Shown: piece after piece, positions 7,308-15,535 of the stretch
Layout of the letters: the number at the start of each line of letters is the position of its first letter
Numbering within the stretch: position 1 is the first letter of the stretch
NCBI GenBank assembly: GCA_016875095.1
Contig: VGSG01000048.1
Coordinates: 1 to 33,016 of the forward strand
DNA: 33,016 nt
Reading direction: 5' to 3'
From: Deltaproteobacteria bacterium
GTDB taxonomy: Bacteria; Desulfobacterota; Desulfomonilia; Desulfomonilales; Desulfomonilaceae
Notes under the pieces: model-generated
What the model saw: only the letters and a program-made list of their open reading frames with translations
Told to the model about the DNA's origin: nothing
The model's database searches: none
Program-made: the position numbers and the translations under genes

Positions 7308-7382
7308 AAGTGTGTGCGTCCCCGGTCAAAAGGATCGTGCTACCCGGTCACGACCTTGGCCGGTTCGAGCCCGGTCACACCT
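7308..7382 (+). other. tRNA-like fold with three CCCGGTCA repeats
   Basis: A 75-nt stretch can form an acceptor-like stem (7308-7314 with 7376-7382, 6 of 7 pairs), a D-like stem (GTCC/GGAT), an anticodon-like stem (TCGTG/CACGA with an oversized 9-nt loop) and a perfect 5-bp T arm with a TTCGAGC loop (7359-7375). The anticodon loop is not canonical and no CCA is encoded, so it is at most a decayed tRNA. Alternatively the three direct copies of CCCGGTCA at 7321, 7343 and 7370 are protein-binding sites. The rest of 7212-7725 contains no gene I can support. Confidence 0.3.
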
Positions 7383-7725
7383 TCCCGCGGAGATTGCGCT
7401 ACGCGATACGAGAGCAACGCAGTGGGAGGCACAGACGGGCCGGGCAGGAGAGTCACCGGGGAAGTCCACGCCCAAGAGCGTGCGGCTCAGGTGCCTGCTC
7501 GTTGACGTGCTTGCGAGGGATGCGATGATCTTTGAAGATCGGTTCGAGGCGAGGCAGGCCACGCCCACCGGGGGGGAGGGTCCCTGGGGCCCGTATCTCC
7601 ATACCCATAGCCGTTACCCCGATTACGGTTTGTCGCTGAGGCTAATTTCCGCCAAATTCTTGCCACCGCGGGGAGCAGGAACGGCAAAATGGACGATGGG
7701 CGGTGTACGCAACTCGAAATTTCAT

Positions 7726-8910
7726 TTAACGGTCCTTCTTTGAGGAAAGGAGCGCTTCAACGTCGGCGAACCCCATTTTCTTGGCGTAATCAAGAGCGGA
7801 CAAACCATCATCATCGGTTAGGTTCGGATCAGCACCAAATAGGAGCAACTCTCGTACGGTTTGCACATCTCCATTGTTTGCCGCACAAATGAGGGGAGTA
7901 CGGCCAAATCTATCTTGTACGTTCACCTCCGCACCCGCACCATAAAGTATTTCCACAATTTCTCGATGACTGTGGAACGCTGCTGCAACTATAGGCGGCC
8001 AGGGGTATTCTCCTCGCTCGTGGATAATGGATCGGTCTTCGGTTAAGGTGCGTACCAGCTGTACATCCCCTGATATGATAGCTTTCATGAGAGCATGGTG
8101 CTTTTCGGGCATGACCCGCGGAGAGACGTTCGGAAGAGGCTGAGCCGGCGGCAACTGAGCCCTTTGGTGACCGGCTGGCTCTCCCGCCGGCAATTTCACA
8201 ACTGGTTCGGTGTTCTGAGTCAAGAGGTAAGTCAAAAGAGGAATAACGAAGATCACCACAAAGGCTGCCAATGCAACTTGCAGTTTTCCCCGGGAATCAG
8301 CAGATTTGTCGGTCTGATCCCGCTGCTCGGTAGGGAGGGGCTCTGTGATTGCGACCGGTGACCTAGGGGCTTGGTCTTGCGCGGCATCAGGCGGACTTGG
8401 ACCCCGTTCATCCCGCCCCGCTGAACGGCCGATTCCAAGACATACGAGCAGGAGTCCTAGCAGCGTGACAACTACTGAAAAAAGTTGCACGACCAAGAGG
8501 AATGAAGATCCTCGTTGGAGCCAACGAGCATCGGGCACGAAGGCGGGGGTCTCTCCAAGCGTGTAGGAAGAGTAGTAAAGTAATAAGCCAAAGACTATGG
8601 TCGAGACTCCAGAAAGAGTAAATCCCTCCTTACCTCTTGTCAAAGACAAGGATATTCCCCCAACTAAAGCAGCTAAAGGGCCCACGAACAGACAAATTAG
8701 CGACGAAAAAAGATCCCTCGTCGCCAGCAGGGTCTCTTGGCGCCTCATATCGAGCAATTCGGGAGTCCATGGCCCCTTGAGCTGTGTTCTTTCGACCCTC
8801 GGCACCAAGGCCAAATCTACCAATAAGAGACCTAATCCAAGCAGCAAGAATACCCAGCCCACAATCAAGAGCGTCCGGCGATTGTCTTCAATCCAGCTGC
8901 GAAGTTCCAT
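7726..8910 (-). CDS. Membrane-anchored ankyrin-repeat protein
   Basis: The 394-residue product has about five hydrophobic segments: one near residue 20, three to four between about 65 and 165, and one near 220. A Pro-rich linker then leads to a C-terminal ankyrin domain (about 275-390) with typical repeat phrases such as GDVQLVRTLTED, SHREIVEILYGAGAEVNVQD and GRTPLICAANNGDVQTVRELLLFGADPN. Ankyrin repeats bind proteins, so it may sense or tether a partner at the membrane. The start at ATG 8910 has a run of G 7 nt upstream. It is likely cargo, and its role (host interaction, defence or superinfection exclusion) is not visible from sequence. Confidence 0.78.
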   Translation of the reverse strand: MELRSWIEDNRRTLLIVGWVFLLLGLGLLLVDLALVPRVERTQLKGPWTPELLDMRRQETLLATRDLFSSLICLFVGPLAALVGGISLSLTRGKEGFTLSGVSTIVFGLLLYYSSYTLGETPAFVPDARWLQRGSSFLLVVQLFSVVVTLLGLLLVCLGIGRSAGRDERGPSPPDAAQDQAPRSPVAITEPLPTEQRDQTDKSADSRGKLQVALAAFVVIFVIPLLTYLLTQNTEPVVKLPAGEPAGHQRAQLPPAQPLPNVSPRVMPEKHHALMKAIISGDVQLVRTLTEDRSIIHERGEYPWPPIVAAAFHSHREIVEILYGAGAEVNVQDRFGRTPLICAANNGDVQTVRELLLFGADPNLTDDDGLSALDYAKKMGFADVEALLSSKKDR

Positions 8911-9018
8911 CCCTATCCCCCCTCGAAGCAAGATCTACTTATGGACTGTACTTTCCTGACTGGGCCTGGTCAAGGCAAACTTGCTCCCGTTCAATTCTTT
9001 GAGCAACCGAAGATATCT

Positions 9019-9249
9019 TCAGCGGTTAGAGGCATATTCCGCCTCCTGTCTATGCCGAGCAAGATACTCGTCAATGTCCTCTTGCCTGAAACGCCAACAC
9101 CCGCCGATCTTGTGGCCGGTGATCTGGCGGGAGAGGACCAACATGCGTGCGGTGTCGCGGCAAATGCCGAAACGGCGGGCAAGCTGTTGAAGGTCGATAA
9201 GGCGTTGACTAGACGTAGGTTTCACGGATTGAGAACTGTTTTCTGACAT
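9019..9249 (-). CDS. HTH_17/excisionase-like DNA-binding protein
   Basis: The 76-residue product (LIDLQQLARRFGICRDTARMLVLSRQITGHKIGG, then WRFRQEDIDEYL) matches the excisionase/HTH_17 pattern, with its wing ending in the usual 'F-R-x-x-D-I-D-x-Y-L'. The ATG at 9249 has GAGGAGGG 4-5 nt upstream. It is the third AlpA-like protein in the element and sits nearer the right att site, so it is a candidate recombination directionality factor. Confidence 0.82.
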   Translation of the reverse strand: MSENSSQSVKPTSSQRLIDLQQLARRFGICRDTARMLVLSRQITGHKIGGCWRFRQEDIDEYLARHRQEAEYASNR

Positions 9250-9385
9250 GGTACCCTCCTCAGTTCAGTCCTTTGTCCCATGCGCTCATGGTTTCCGGAC
9301 CCGTTTCTTCGTTACATCTCGCCAGCATTGATTTTCTTTCGGAGCACACTGGATAATCTGAAACGCACCCCTTGTTGGCGTTCAT

Positions 9386-9904
9386 TCATCGGGGAGCGTT
9401 CGCGTGCGTAGCCCTGACAACAACCCCATAAACCTTATCCGCCGCGACAAAATTGTCTTGCAGTGCCTTACAACGCTCGCAGATACGAACTCTCCTTCGA
9501 TCCGGGGACATGAAATAGTGCTCCGGTTCGCCGGGCCCAAGGCACACAACAAGGCCACCTTGCGGTGGGCACAGAGGCTCCTCCTGCAAACGAAGGTGGT
9601 TAAGCTCAAACTTCTTTTGCGCCACGCATTCTTCACGGCACTCCTTATGGAGTGTATCCCGACTTCTCCCCGGCAATGGGAATCCACACCAGGAGCAAAG
9701 CCGGACAGCAGCGCGCGGCTCAACCGCCTTCCTAGCAGGTCGTTTCACAGCCCCGTCCTCGCTTAGGCGCTTCTTTTCGCGAGTCCGCCTGGCCGCTTCG
9801 TTCTGCAATCGGTGGCTGCATTTGTGGTGATATTTTGTAGTCCGCAAAGCATGTGGCGGTAAGGGCTTTCGACACAATCGACAGAGTCGCGGCTTCATTG
9901 GCAT
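9386..9904 (-). CDS. Zinc-finger protein with duplicated CxxC...HxxC unit
   Basis: The roughly 170-residue product has two similar zinc-binding units: CRLCRKPLPP followed by YHHKC, and CSWCGFPLPG followed by LHKEC. Another CxxC (CERC) lies near the C terminus. A basic linker (ARRTREKKRL) separates the units. I recognise no named family; nucleic-acid binding is likely. Starts at 9904 or 9898 both follow a GGAGAGGG sequence. Confidence 0.65.
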   Translation of the reverse strand: MPMKPRLCRLCRKPLPPHALRTTKYHHKCSHRLQNEAARRTREKKRLSEDGAVKRPARKAVEPRAAVRLCSWCGFPLPGRSRDTLHKECREECVAQKKFELNHLRLQEEPLCPPQGGLVVCLGPGEPEHYFMSPDRRRVRICERCKALQDNFVAADKVYGVVVRATHANAPR

Positions 9905-10537
9905 CCCTCTCCCCATTTAGGCGAGCCCACAGGTTAAGGGTTGAGTTGCGGATAATTGCAGAATTCTTTGGATCGGTGTTACCAAATTGCTCAAAGCTGT
10001 GTCAAGAACAAAAAGCTGTAATATCGCAATACAGCACCCCATTCCGCGCTGTTGGCTTCTTACCACGCGATATTTATTGATTTTCTTTGGTCTATTTGGG
10101 TCAAAAAGCCGGCGAGGTAGCGCTGTTGGCCAGGCTGGGAGCCGTTTATGGCCCGTGATGTAAGGTATGGTTTTTGAAAATGGCGCTGTCAAAGCGGCAT
10201 TTATGGCTTATGTCTGGGGTGACATAACCATTCGTTCCTTTCTCACGCTCGCTTGCCATAAAGTACCGCAAGCTTTTTCCAAAATCGGCCAAACCCGCCC
10301 GATACCGATTCCCAGTCTTATGTTTTCCGACAATTGAGCGGGCGAGGAAACCGGTCCTGGGCATTCGTAACGTCGCGATTTATTGAGCCTAATCGGTTGC
10401 CGGAGTGAGGGGAGGGGAGCTACAGGGCCCGGGCTCCCGGATCGAGGCATGATGGGAGAAGCCGACCGGTGAGGATCTTAGAAAGGGAGGGCCCTCTAAA
10501 TATGCTGATAATCTGCTGATAACTTTTCGGGGGGTCG
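9905..10537. other. Right-end non-coding region of the element
   Basis: I find no convincing gene in these 633 bp. A hairpin at 10203-10231 pairs ATGG and TTATGTC with GACATAA and CCAT around a TGGGGT loop, and may be an operator. Two TGCTGATA copies 11 bp apart (10503-10510 and 10514-10521), about 17 bp from the att repeat, look like arm-type integrase or excisionase sites. Short frames here lack ribosome-binding sites. Confidence 0.4.
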
Positions 10538-10587
10538 GTCTGAATGATTCCGGTGGGTTATTGGCTGGGGGACAAGGATTCGAACCT
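10538..10587. repeat. Right attachment repeat within tRNA-Gln
   Basis: This is the second copy of the 50-bp repeat. It covers 24 bp beyond the tRNA 3' end plus the 3' part of tRNA-Gln, and it continues into an intact tRNA. The left copy continues into unrelated sequence. Hence the element restored the tRNA gene on integration. Confidence 0.9.
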
Positions 10588-10635
10588 CGGTTACCTGGGC
10601 CAGAACCAGGCGTCCTGCCGCTAGACGATCCCCCA
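10562..10635 (-). tRNA. tRNA-Gln (anticodon CTG)
   Basis: The minus strand folds into a complete cloverleaf: acceptor TGGGGGA/TCCCCCA, anticodon stem CCTGG/CCAGG with loop TTCTGGC (anticodon CTG, reading CAG), and T arm with loop TTCGAAT. CCA is encoded (10562-10564). It lies 37 bp downstream of the tsaC stop codon on the same strand, so co-transcription is possible. It is the integration site of the element. Confidence 0.95.
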
Positions 10636-10672
10636 GCGCTCCTCTATTTCTAATGCTTTGAAGGGGAATGTG

Positions 10673-11317
10673 TCAAGGGCTATCCGACTCGCCTCGATTG
10701 CGGAGGCATGATCGAAAGAAGCCACTCAGCAGCGATCCCGGGATCGCTCCGTCTCGGATGATTCTCAGCTCAGCGCCGTCAGGTTCTACCACGGTGGAGG
10801 GTTTGCCTCCGGGGGTCGGACCTAGATCGATCACCAGATCGACGGCTTCCAGAACCTGCGGGCTGATCATGGACACCTCCGAGGGGTCCGGATCGCCGGC
10901 GAGGTTCGCGCTCGTCGCAGTGATCAAGCCTCCGGCCTTTGCTGCTAGAGCACGGGCAGGGCAGATAGGAGGCAGCCTCACGCCGATCGACCCCTCTTGG
11001 CTGGTGAGCAACGCCGAAAGTGGTTTTCTTGGCCGAAGCAGTATCGTCAAGCTTCCGGGCCAGAATCGAGCCATAAGCTCATGGACCCGGGCGTCAGGAG
11101 GTTCGATGAGGTCTTCCACAACCGACCGGTCAGACGCAATGAGGGGCAAGGGCTTACTTTCGTCACGCTTCTTGATCTGAAAGACACGGCGAACCGCCTC
11201 CTCGTGGAAAGGGTCAGCCGCGAGACCATAGAAAGTCTCGGTGGGAACAACCACCACCCCGCCCGATCGGATGATCTCGGCAGCCTGCCCCAAGATTTGG
11301 TCCACGTGCTGAGTCAA
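10673..11317 (-). CDS. tsaC: Threonylcarbamoyl-AMP synthase (TsaC/Sua5/YrdC family)
   Basis: The 214-residue enzyme makes L-threonylcarbamoyl-adenylate from Thr, bicarbonate and ATP, the first step of the t6A37 tRNA modification. Family motifs are VPTETFYGLA near the N terminus, KKRDESKPLPL, the FWPGSLTILL stretch, and TSANLAG. Its length fits the single-domain YrdC form rather than the longer Sua5 form. A large hairpin-rich gap separates it from ntrY upstream on the same strand. Confidence 0.9.
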   Translation of the reverse strand: MTQHVDQILGQAAEIIRSGGVVVVPTETFYGLAADPFHEEAVRRVFQIKKRDESKPLPLIASDRSVVEDLIEPPDARVHELMARFWPGSLTILLRPRKPLSALLTSQEGSIGVRLPPICPARALAAKAGGLITATSANLAGDPDPSEVSMISPQVLEAVDLVIDLGPTPGGKPSTVVEPDGAELRIIRDGAIPGSLLSGFFRSCLRNRGESDSP

Positions 11318-11430
11318 CGTGAGGTCTTTCCTTACAGATGCTTTAGCTCTTGTGTCACTAGTTACTAAAGGGATTATTGCTTTTGCTCCGAAAGCCTCCA
11401 GGAGTTCACTTGCTCAGCTTGAGGCCTCCG

Positions 11431-11601
11431 GCGTCCAGGATGGACGCCACGATAGTAGCCCGGCGATTTATCGCCGGGAATGAGCAGTCAAGAAAAGGTT
11501 TGTTCGTCCCCAGGTGGCGCCCGAAGGATCAATCCTTCGGGCGCCACCTGGGGACGAACAGGTTGATCTTTGCTTGTCGGTTACCCGGCAATGAATTGCC
11601 G
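11431..11601. repeat. Cluster of perfect hairpins including a 29-bp foldback
   Basis: Four inverted repeats follow one another: 11431-11447 (7-bp stem), 11459-11478 (CCCGGCGAT, 9-bp stem, 2-nt loop), 11501-11560 (29-bp perfect arms with a CA loop) and 11586-11601 (7-bp stem, GA loop). The second and fourth resemble each other (CCCGGC-AT core). They lie between the ntrY stop (11730) and the tsaC start (11317), both on the minus strand. No T tract follows, so termination is uncertain. I see no gene in 11318-11729. Confidence 0.75.
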
Positions 11602-11729
11602 AGCTACTTTCAATCGCCCCTTTGGGGCTTCAGCGGAGTTGAGCCAAGCGAAGCGCATCGCTCGCGGCCTTTTCCTCGACCGATGCGGTTCCTTCGCGGA
11701 ACACAGGGTCACCACGTCCAGCCTGCCGG

Positions 11730-13976
11730 TCAAGTAGAGGGCTTCTGGGACGATCGGGGGCCTTTCCTCACCGGAAGCTCGACTATGAACCGCGCGCCTC
11801 CGCCTTCATTTTCCTTGAGACGCACAAAGCCATTGTGGTCGGCGACGATGGTGTTCACGATGGTCAAGCCGAGGCCGGTGCCACCGGCCTTTGTGGAGAA
11901 ATATGGCTCAAAGAGCCGGTCCTTGTCCTTTGGATGAACCCCGGAGCCGTTATCCACGACCTCGACGACCGCCATAGAGAGTTGGGAGTCGTACCGAGTC
12001 AGCACTCGCACTGCGCCGCCTTGAGACACCGCGGCTGCGGCGTTGTCCAAGAGATTCATCACGGCTCGCTTAATCTGCCCGCGGTCCAGGTCAAAGATCG
12101 GCAGCGTTCTGTCGGGCTCAAATGAGAAAGTGACACGATCGTTCCCCTGAGAGTAAAGGTCCACCACCTCGCGTATCATCTCGTTCAGGTCGTCCGGCAT
12201 AGGATTGGCAGTAGGCATCCGTGCGAATGTGGAAAACTCGTTAACCATATTCTTGAGCTGTTCCACCTGATCGATAATCGCGCGTGTGCACTGGTCCAAG
12301 ACTGTCCTATCCTCGCCCAGAAGAGGCATGTATTTCCGTCGTATTCTCTGAGCATTGAGTTGGATCGGCGTAAGCGGGTTTTTGATCTCATGCGCGATTC
12401 TTCGGGCCACATCTCTCCACGCGGCCATACGCTGAGCCTTGATCAGATGAGTCATGTCATCGAGCACGAGCACCAGGCCGAGGTCGCGGCCTTCCTCGTC
12501 CTCCAGGCTGCCGGCGAAGCAGAGTAGGGCAAGGGAGCGCTCAGGAAAGGCGATGGACACCTGTCGCTCAAGGAAATCGCCCGCTTCGCTTGCGAGTTCG
12601 GTAAGGATCTCGGTAATCACCTCCTGCGACGCATCGGGGAGCACTCCGAGAAGTCCCTTGCCGAGCGGATCTTCTTCAGTGATGCCGAGTAGCTTCCTGG
12701 CCGAATCGTTGATTGCGGTGATTTTGCCTTCGGGGTCGAGCGCGACAACGCCCGCTGCAACGCCCTTGAGCACAGTTTCCATGTATTTGCGGCGGCTATC
12801 AAGGTCCAGGTTCACACGGATCAGCTCGTCCCGACTCCTGCGCAGATCTTCGGTCATCTTGTTGAAGGACCGCACCAGCACACCCAGCTCATCATCAGCC
12901 ACAGGCTCTATGTGCACAGACAGATCTCCCGCCGCTATTTTGCCGGTCCCTTCCGCGAGCTGCTGGATCGGCACGGTGATGTCGCGGGCCATGGACATGC
13001 CAAACCAGGACCCTATGAATATTACCAGCAGCGCGACCATGAGGAGCATGAGCACATAGATGGTCTTCACAGGGCCTTTCATCCTTTTGGCTTCACGGTA
13101 TTCGCCGTATGCGTGGGAAATCGAGAAAAGCCGCGCGGCCAGTGATGTGGGGATAAAGTGATCCGCAACCAACACTGCCGTCACGTCACTCGAGTTCGCG
13201 GACTTCACCGGCGCCACGGCGCGGACAAGATCGGCCCCATCCTCTAAAGGAATAATGTTGGAGGTTTTCTCGCCCTGGAAACCGATTCTGAGGAGACTTG
13301 CCCGAGCCTCCGGCGCCATGACGGGTTTCAGGGAGGGATCCTTTACGATGAGAGGCGGCGATTCGTCTCGAAAATAGATCTGTAGAGAGCTAAGTCCTTC
13401 TGCGGCTCGCCACGACTCGAGCGCTTTCACCAGGGCATCCCGGTCGGCCGCATTTGCAAGCCACTGTTCGGGGATGTGGGAGCTGATGCGGCCCGCGGCC
13501 TGTAATAACGTATCCGAGGCATTCTGATAGAAGGCCTGCGCGACCACGAGGGAAGACTGGAGGGAGTCTTCAACCTGAGTCTGAAACCAGCTCTCGATTG
13601 TGGTATGGAGCACCCCCGCGCTCGCGATAAAGAGCACGATGGTCGGGATGAGGGTGAGCGCGACAAAAGCCACCATGAGTCGGCTCTTGAGGTGTGATCC
13701 AAGGATGCGCTGCTGGCGCTCAAAGATGAGCTTGAAGAGATTCCGGATCAAGAAGAAGATAATCAGGATCAGCAGAAGGGTCGCAATCGAGAGGAGCGCG
13801 AAGAGAAGCAGGTGCCCGGCGAGTGGGATGTCGTCCGCCGAGCCGGCGATCCTGTGCTCAACAAGAATGATCAGGCCGACCAGCAAAGCGCCGCCGAGGG
13901 CGATTACGAGCTCGCGTCGCCTCTTCCTGCGTTCCCAGTCCATCTGCGGGGTGGAGTTGGATTGTGCTGCGCTCAA
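11730..13976 (-). CDS. ntrY: NtrY-like sensor histidine kinase
   Basis: The 748-residue inner-membrane protein has transmembrane segments at about 23-41, 53-79, 100-123 and 303-325, with a periplasmic sensor region between the last two. A HAMP linker (about 326-378), a PAS domain (about 395-510), a HisKA domain with phospho-acceptor His529 in RIAHEIKNPLTP, and a HATPase domain follow; the last has the N box (NLLDNAAAAV), DNGSG and GGTGLGL. This order matches NtrY, which in proteobacteria pairs with the regulator NtrX in nitrogen and redox control. No ntrX is adjacent. The start is a TTG at 13976 preceded by AGGAAG; ATG 13943 is an alternative. Confidence 0.85.
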   Translation of the reverse strand: MSAAQSNSTPQMDWERRKRRRELVIALGGALLVGLIILVEHRIAGSADDIPLAGHLLLFALLSIATLLLILIIFFLIRNLFKLIFERQQRILGSHLKSRLMVAFVALTLIPTIVLFIASAGVLHTTIESWFQTQVEDSLQSSLVVAQAFYQNASDTLLQAAGRISSHIPEQWLANAADRDALVKALESWRAAEGLSSLQIYFRDESPPLIVKDPSLKPVMAPEARASLLRIGFQGEKTSNIIPLEDGADLVRAVAPVKSANSSDVTAVLVADHFIPTSLAARLFSISHAYGEYREAKRMKGPVKTIYVLMLLMVALLVIFIGSWFGMSMARDITVPIQQLAEGTGKIAAGDLSVHIEPVADDELGVLVRSFNKMTEDLRRSRDELIRVNLDLDSRRKYMETVLKGVAAGVVALDPEGKITAINDSARKLLGITEEDPLGKGLLGVLPDASQEVITEILTELASEAGDFLERQVSIAFPERSLALLCFAGSLEDEEGRDLGLVLVLDDMTHLIKAQRMAAWRDVARRIAHEIKNPLTPIQLNAQRIRRKYMPLLGEDRTVLDQCTRAIIDQVEQLKNMVNEFSTFARMPTANPMPDDLNEMIREVVDLYSQGNDRVTFSFEPDRTLPIFDLDRGQIKRAVMNLLDNAAAAVSQGGAVRVLTRYDSQLSMAVVEVVDNGSGVHPKDKDRLFEPYFSTKAGGTGLGLTIVNTIVADHNGFVRLKENEGGGARFIVELPVRKGPRSSQKPST

Positions 13977-14092
13977 TCGCCGCTTCCTATGCCCGTAGAG
14001 TTCCTCGGCCGACTTGACAGGTCGCCGGCTTTGCGCCTATAGACGGTGCTCTACCAGAAAACCGAAAAAATGGAAAGGCGCGGAGCGGGGCG

Positions 14093-14698
14093 TTGGCAGA
14101 GCTATTCGTAATCGTGGGTCTTGGCAATCCGGGAAAAGACTACGAAAGACACCGGCACAACCTTGGGTTCATGGTAGCGGACGAGATCGTTCGTGACGCG
14201 GGAGGTTCTTGGAGCCGCGCGAGAGAAAAGGCTCTGGTCAGCAAGATCAGAATTGACGCGCTGCCCGCGCTCGTGGCCAAACCCCTGACGTATATGAATC
14301 TGAGCGGGCGGGCCGTGGCCCCGATCATGAGAAGAAAGGGAGCGGACCCCAATCGGATGGTGGTGATTCACGATGACCTGGACCTTGACCCGGGCGTTGT
14401 CCGGATTAAAGTAGGAGGAGGAGACGGGGGCCATAAAGGAGTCCGATCGATAGCCGATTCGCTGCGATTCCGAGACTTTATCAGGGTCCGCCTCGGCATC
14501 GGGCGTCCCCCGGTCGGACAAACGCCGGAAGAATTCGTGCTTACACGGTTCCCTTCCGGAGAGCGAGAGGCCCTCAAGGGGCTCGTCAGGACAGGGAGCG
14601 AGGCAGTGTTCCTTATCCTAAGGGAGGGTTTGGCAAGGGCGCAGAATGAAGTGCATTCCCGGCGGCCGGAAGCGGCCGAAAAGGCTTCGGATCGGTAG
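14093..14698 (+). CDS. pth: Peptidyl-tRNA hydrolase
   Basis: The 201-residue cytoplasmic esterase releases peptides from prematurely dropped peptidyl-tRNA. It shows the Pth signatures VGLGNPGKDYERHRHNLGF (with the catalytic His), TYMNLSG and HDDLDLDPG (catalytic Asp). The start is a TTG at 14093, since the conserved N terminus begins there and a GGAG lies upstream. It is divergent from ntrY, with about 115 bp between the starts. Confidence 0.95.
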   Translation: MAELFVIVGLGNPGKDYERHRHNLGFMVADEIVRDAGGSWSRAREKALVSKIRIDALPALVAKPLTYMNLSGRAVAPIMRRKGADPNRMVVIHDDLDLDPGVVRIKVGGGDGGHKGVRSIADSLRFRDFIRVRLGIGRPPVGQTPEEFVLTRFPSGEREALKGLVRTGSEAVFLILREGLARAQNEVHSRRPEAAEKASDR

Positions 14699-14808
14699 TT
14701 TTCGATTTTTTTCTTGCCAGAGACGGCATGTTGTAATAACGTTTTGTCTTTGAGCGGACCAGCTCGGCTCGGATTGTTGACCAACATGAGAGGGAGAGGT
14801 GCAGACGC

Positions 14809-15501
14809 ATGACACACACCTTGGCAAGCGAGGAGGAGTTGCCGTTACGAAAGATCGTCCGTCCTCTGATAAAACTCGCTCGAATTGCCTACATTCAGGG
14901 GACCACGATCGTGAAATTGCTACCCTCGGAGAGGGCCATCCAGCTCTATTACAAAATTCGCCGCAAGAGCTATGACTTGCAGTGGGCGATGGATCCGGGA
15001 TATCGGAAGGGGCTCACTCGATTGATTGACATGGTTGTGGAAGAAAACGATCGCGTGCTGGATGTGGGGTGCGGCACCGGGTCGGCTACGGTGATGGCCG
15101 CGGCCAAGGCTCGACACGTGATGGGTATCGACTTGTCGCCGGACATGATCGAGTTGGCGGAAGAAAAAGTGGCAAAGTATTCGCTCACGAACTGTGACCT
15201 GGCTGCGAGCTCGGTCGAGGACTACAGTCCCAAAGAGTCCTTTGACAAGGTCCTCAGCTCGTTCATGATTCCTCATGTGAAACCCGCGCTGCGGCCCGCG
15301 ATTTACTCGTACATGTATCGTTTCCTCAAGCCTGGGGGGCTCATCGGACTGTTCGGATCGAGAGGGGAGGTGTGTGAGGTCTATGAGACCCGTGAGCAAG
15401 TGGTGGAAAACCTGACCGGAGCCGGCTTCCAGGACATTGAGATTCACGACATTTATGACATCTACCGAATAGCGCTCGCTCGTAGACCCCTAGATCACTA
15501 G
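14809..15501 (+). CDS. Class I SAM-dependent methyltransferase
   Basis: The 230-residue protein has the methyltransferase_11 fold: motif I VLDVGCGTGSATV, the acidic strand end GIDLSPDMIELAEEK, the motif II region (DKVLSSFMIPHV) and FLKPGGLIGLFGS. The N-terminal extension (about 1-60) contains basic helices. The substrate cannot be told from sequence. GGGAGAGG precedes the ATG. A terminator follows about 35 bp after the stop. Confidence 0.85.
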   Translation: MTHTLASEEELPLRKIVRPLIKLARIAYIQGTTIVKLLPSERAIQLYYKIRRKSYDLQWAMDPGYRKGLTRLIDMVVEENDRVLDVGCGTGSATVMAAAKARHVMGIDLSPDMIELAEEKVAKYSLTNCDLAASSVEDYSPKESFDKVLSSFMIPHVKPALRPAIYSYMYRFLKPGGLIGLFGSRGEVCEVYETREQVVENLTGAGFQDIEIHDIYDIYRIALARRPLDH

Positions 15502-15535
15502 AAGGCGCGTCGAGCGCCAGAGCCGAACAAAGAAC

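Larger units (their letters stand above)
767..10587. mobile_element. Integrative element in tRNA-Gln, satellite-like (integrase, primase-helicase, iteron origin)
   Basis: The element is delimited by the 50-bp direct repeats at 767-816 and 10538-10587; the predicted excised circle is 9771 bp. The intact tRNA-Gln is on the right and its displaced 3' fragment on the left, next to the integrase. Core genes are a tyrosine integrase, a primase-helicase, AlpA/excisionase-like HTH proteins, an ERCC4 nuclease, a serine recombinase, and at the right a membrane ankyrin protein and a zinc-finger protein as likely cargo. An iteron cluster sits between integrase and primase. No capsid, terminase, portal, relaxase or type IV secretion gene is visible. 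It therefore resembles a phage satellite or a minimal integrative plasmid more than a prophage or ICE. Confidence 0.88.

Noticed and set aside
7312-7743. Plus-strand frames of 60-143 codons between recombinase and ankyrin genes
   Set aside because: They overlap in several frames, carry no motif, and run against the strand of all neighbours.
10146-10450. Two short minus-strand frames near the right end of the element
   Set aside because: Neither has a ribosome-binding site or recognisable motif, and they overlap each other in different frames.
11377-11937. Plus-strand frame of 186 codons between tsaC and ntrY
   Set aside because: It crosses the 29-bp foldback and the 3' end of ntrY, has no family pattern, and is a shadow frame.
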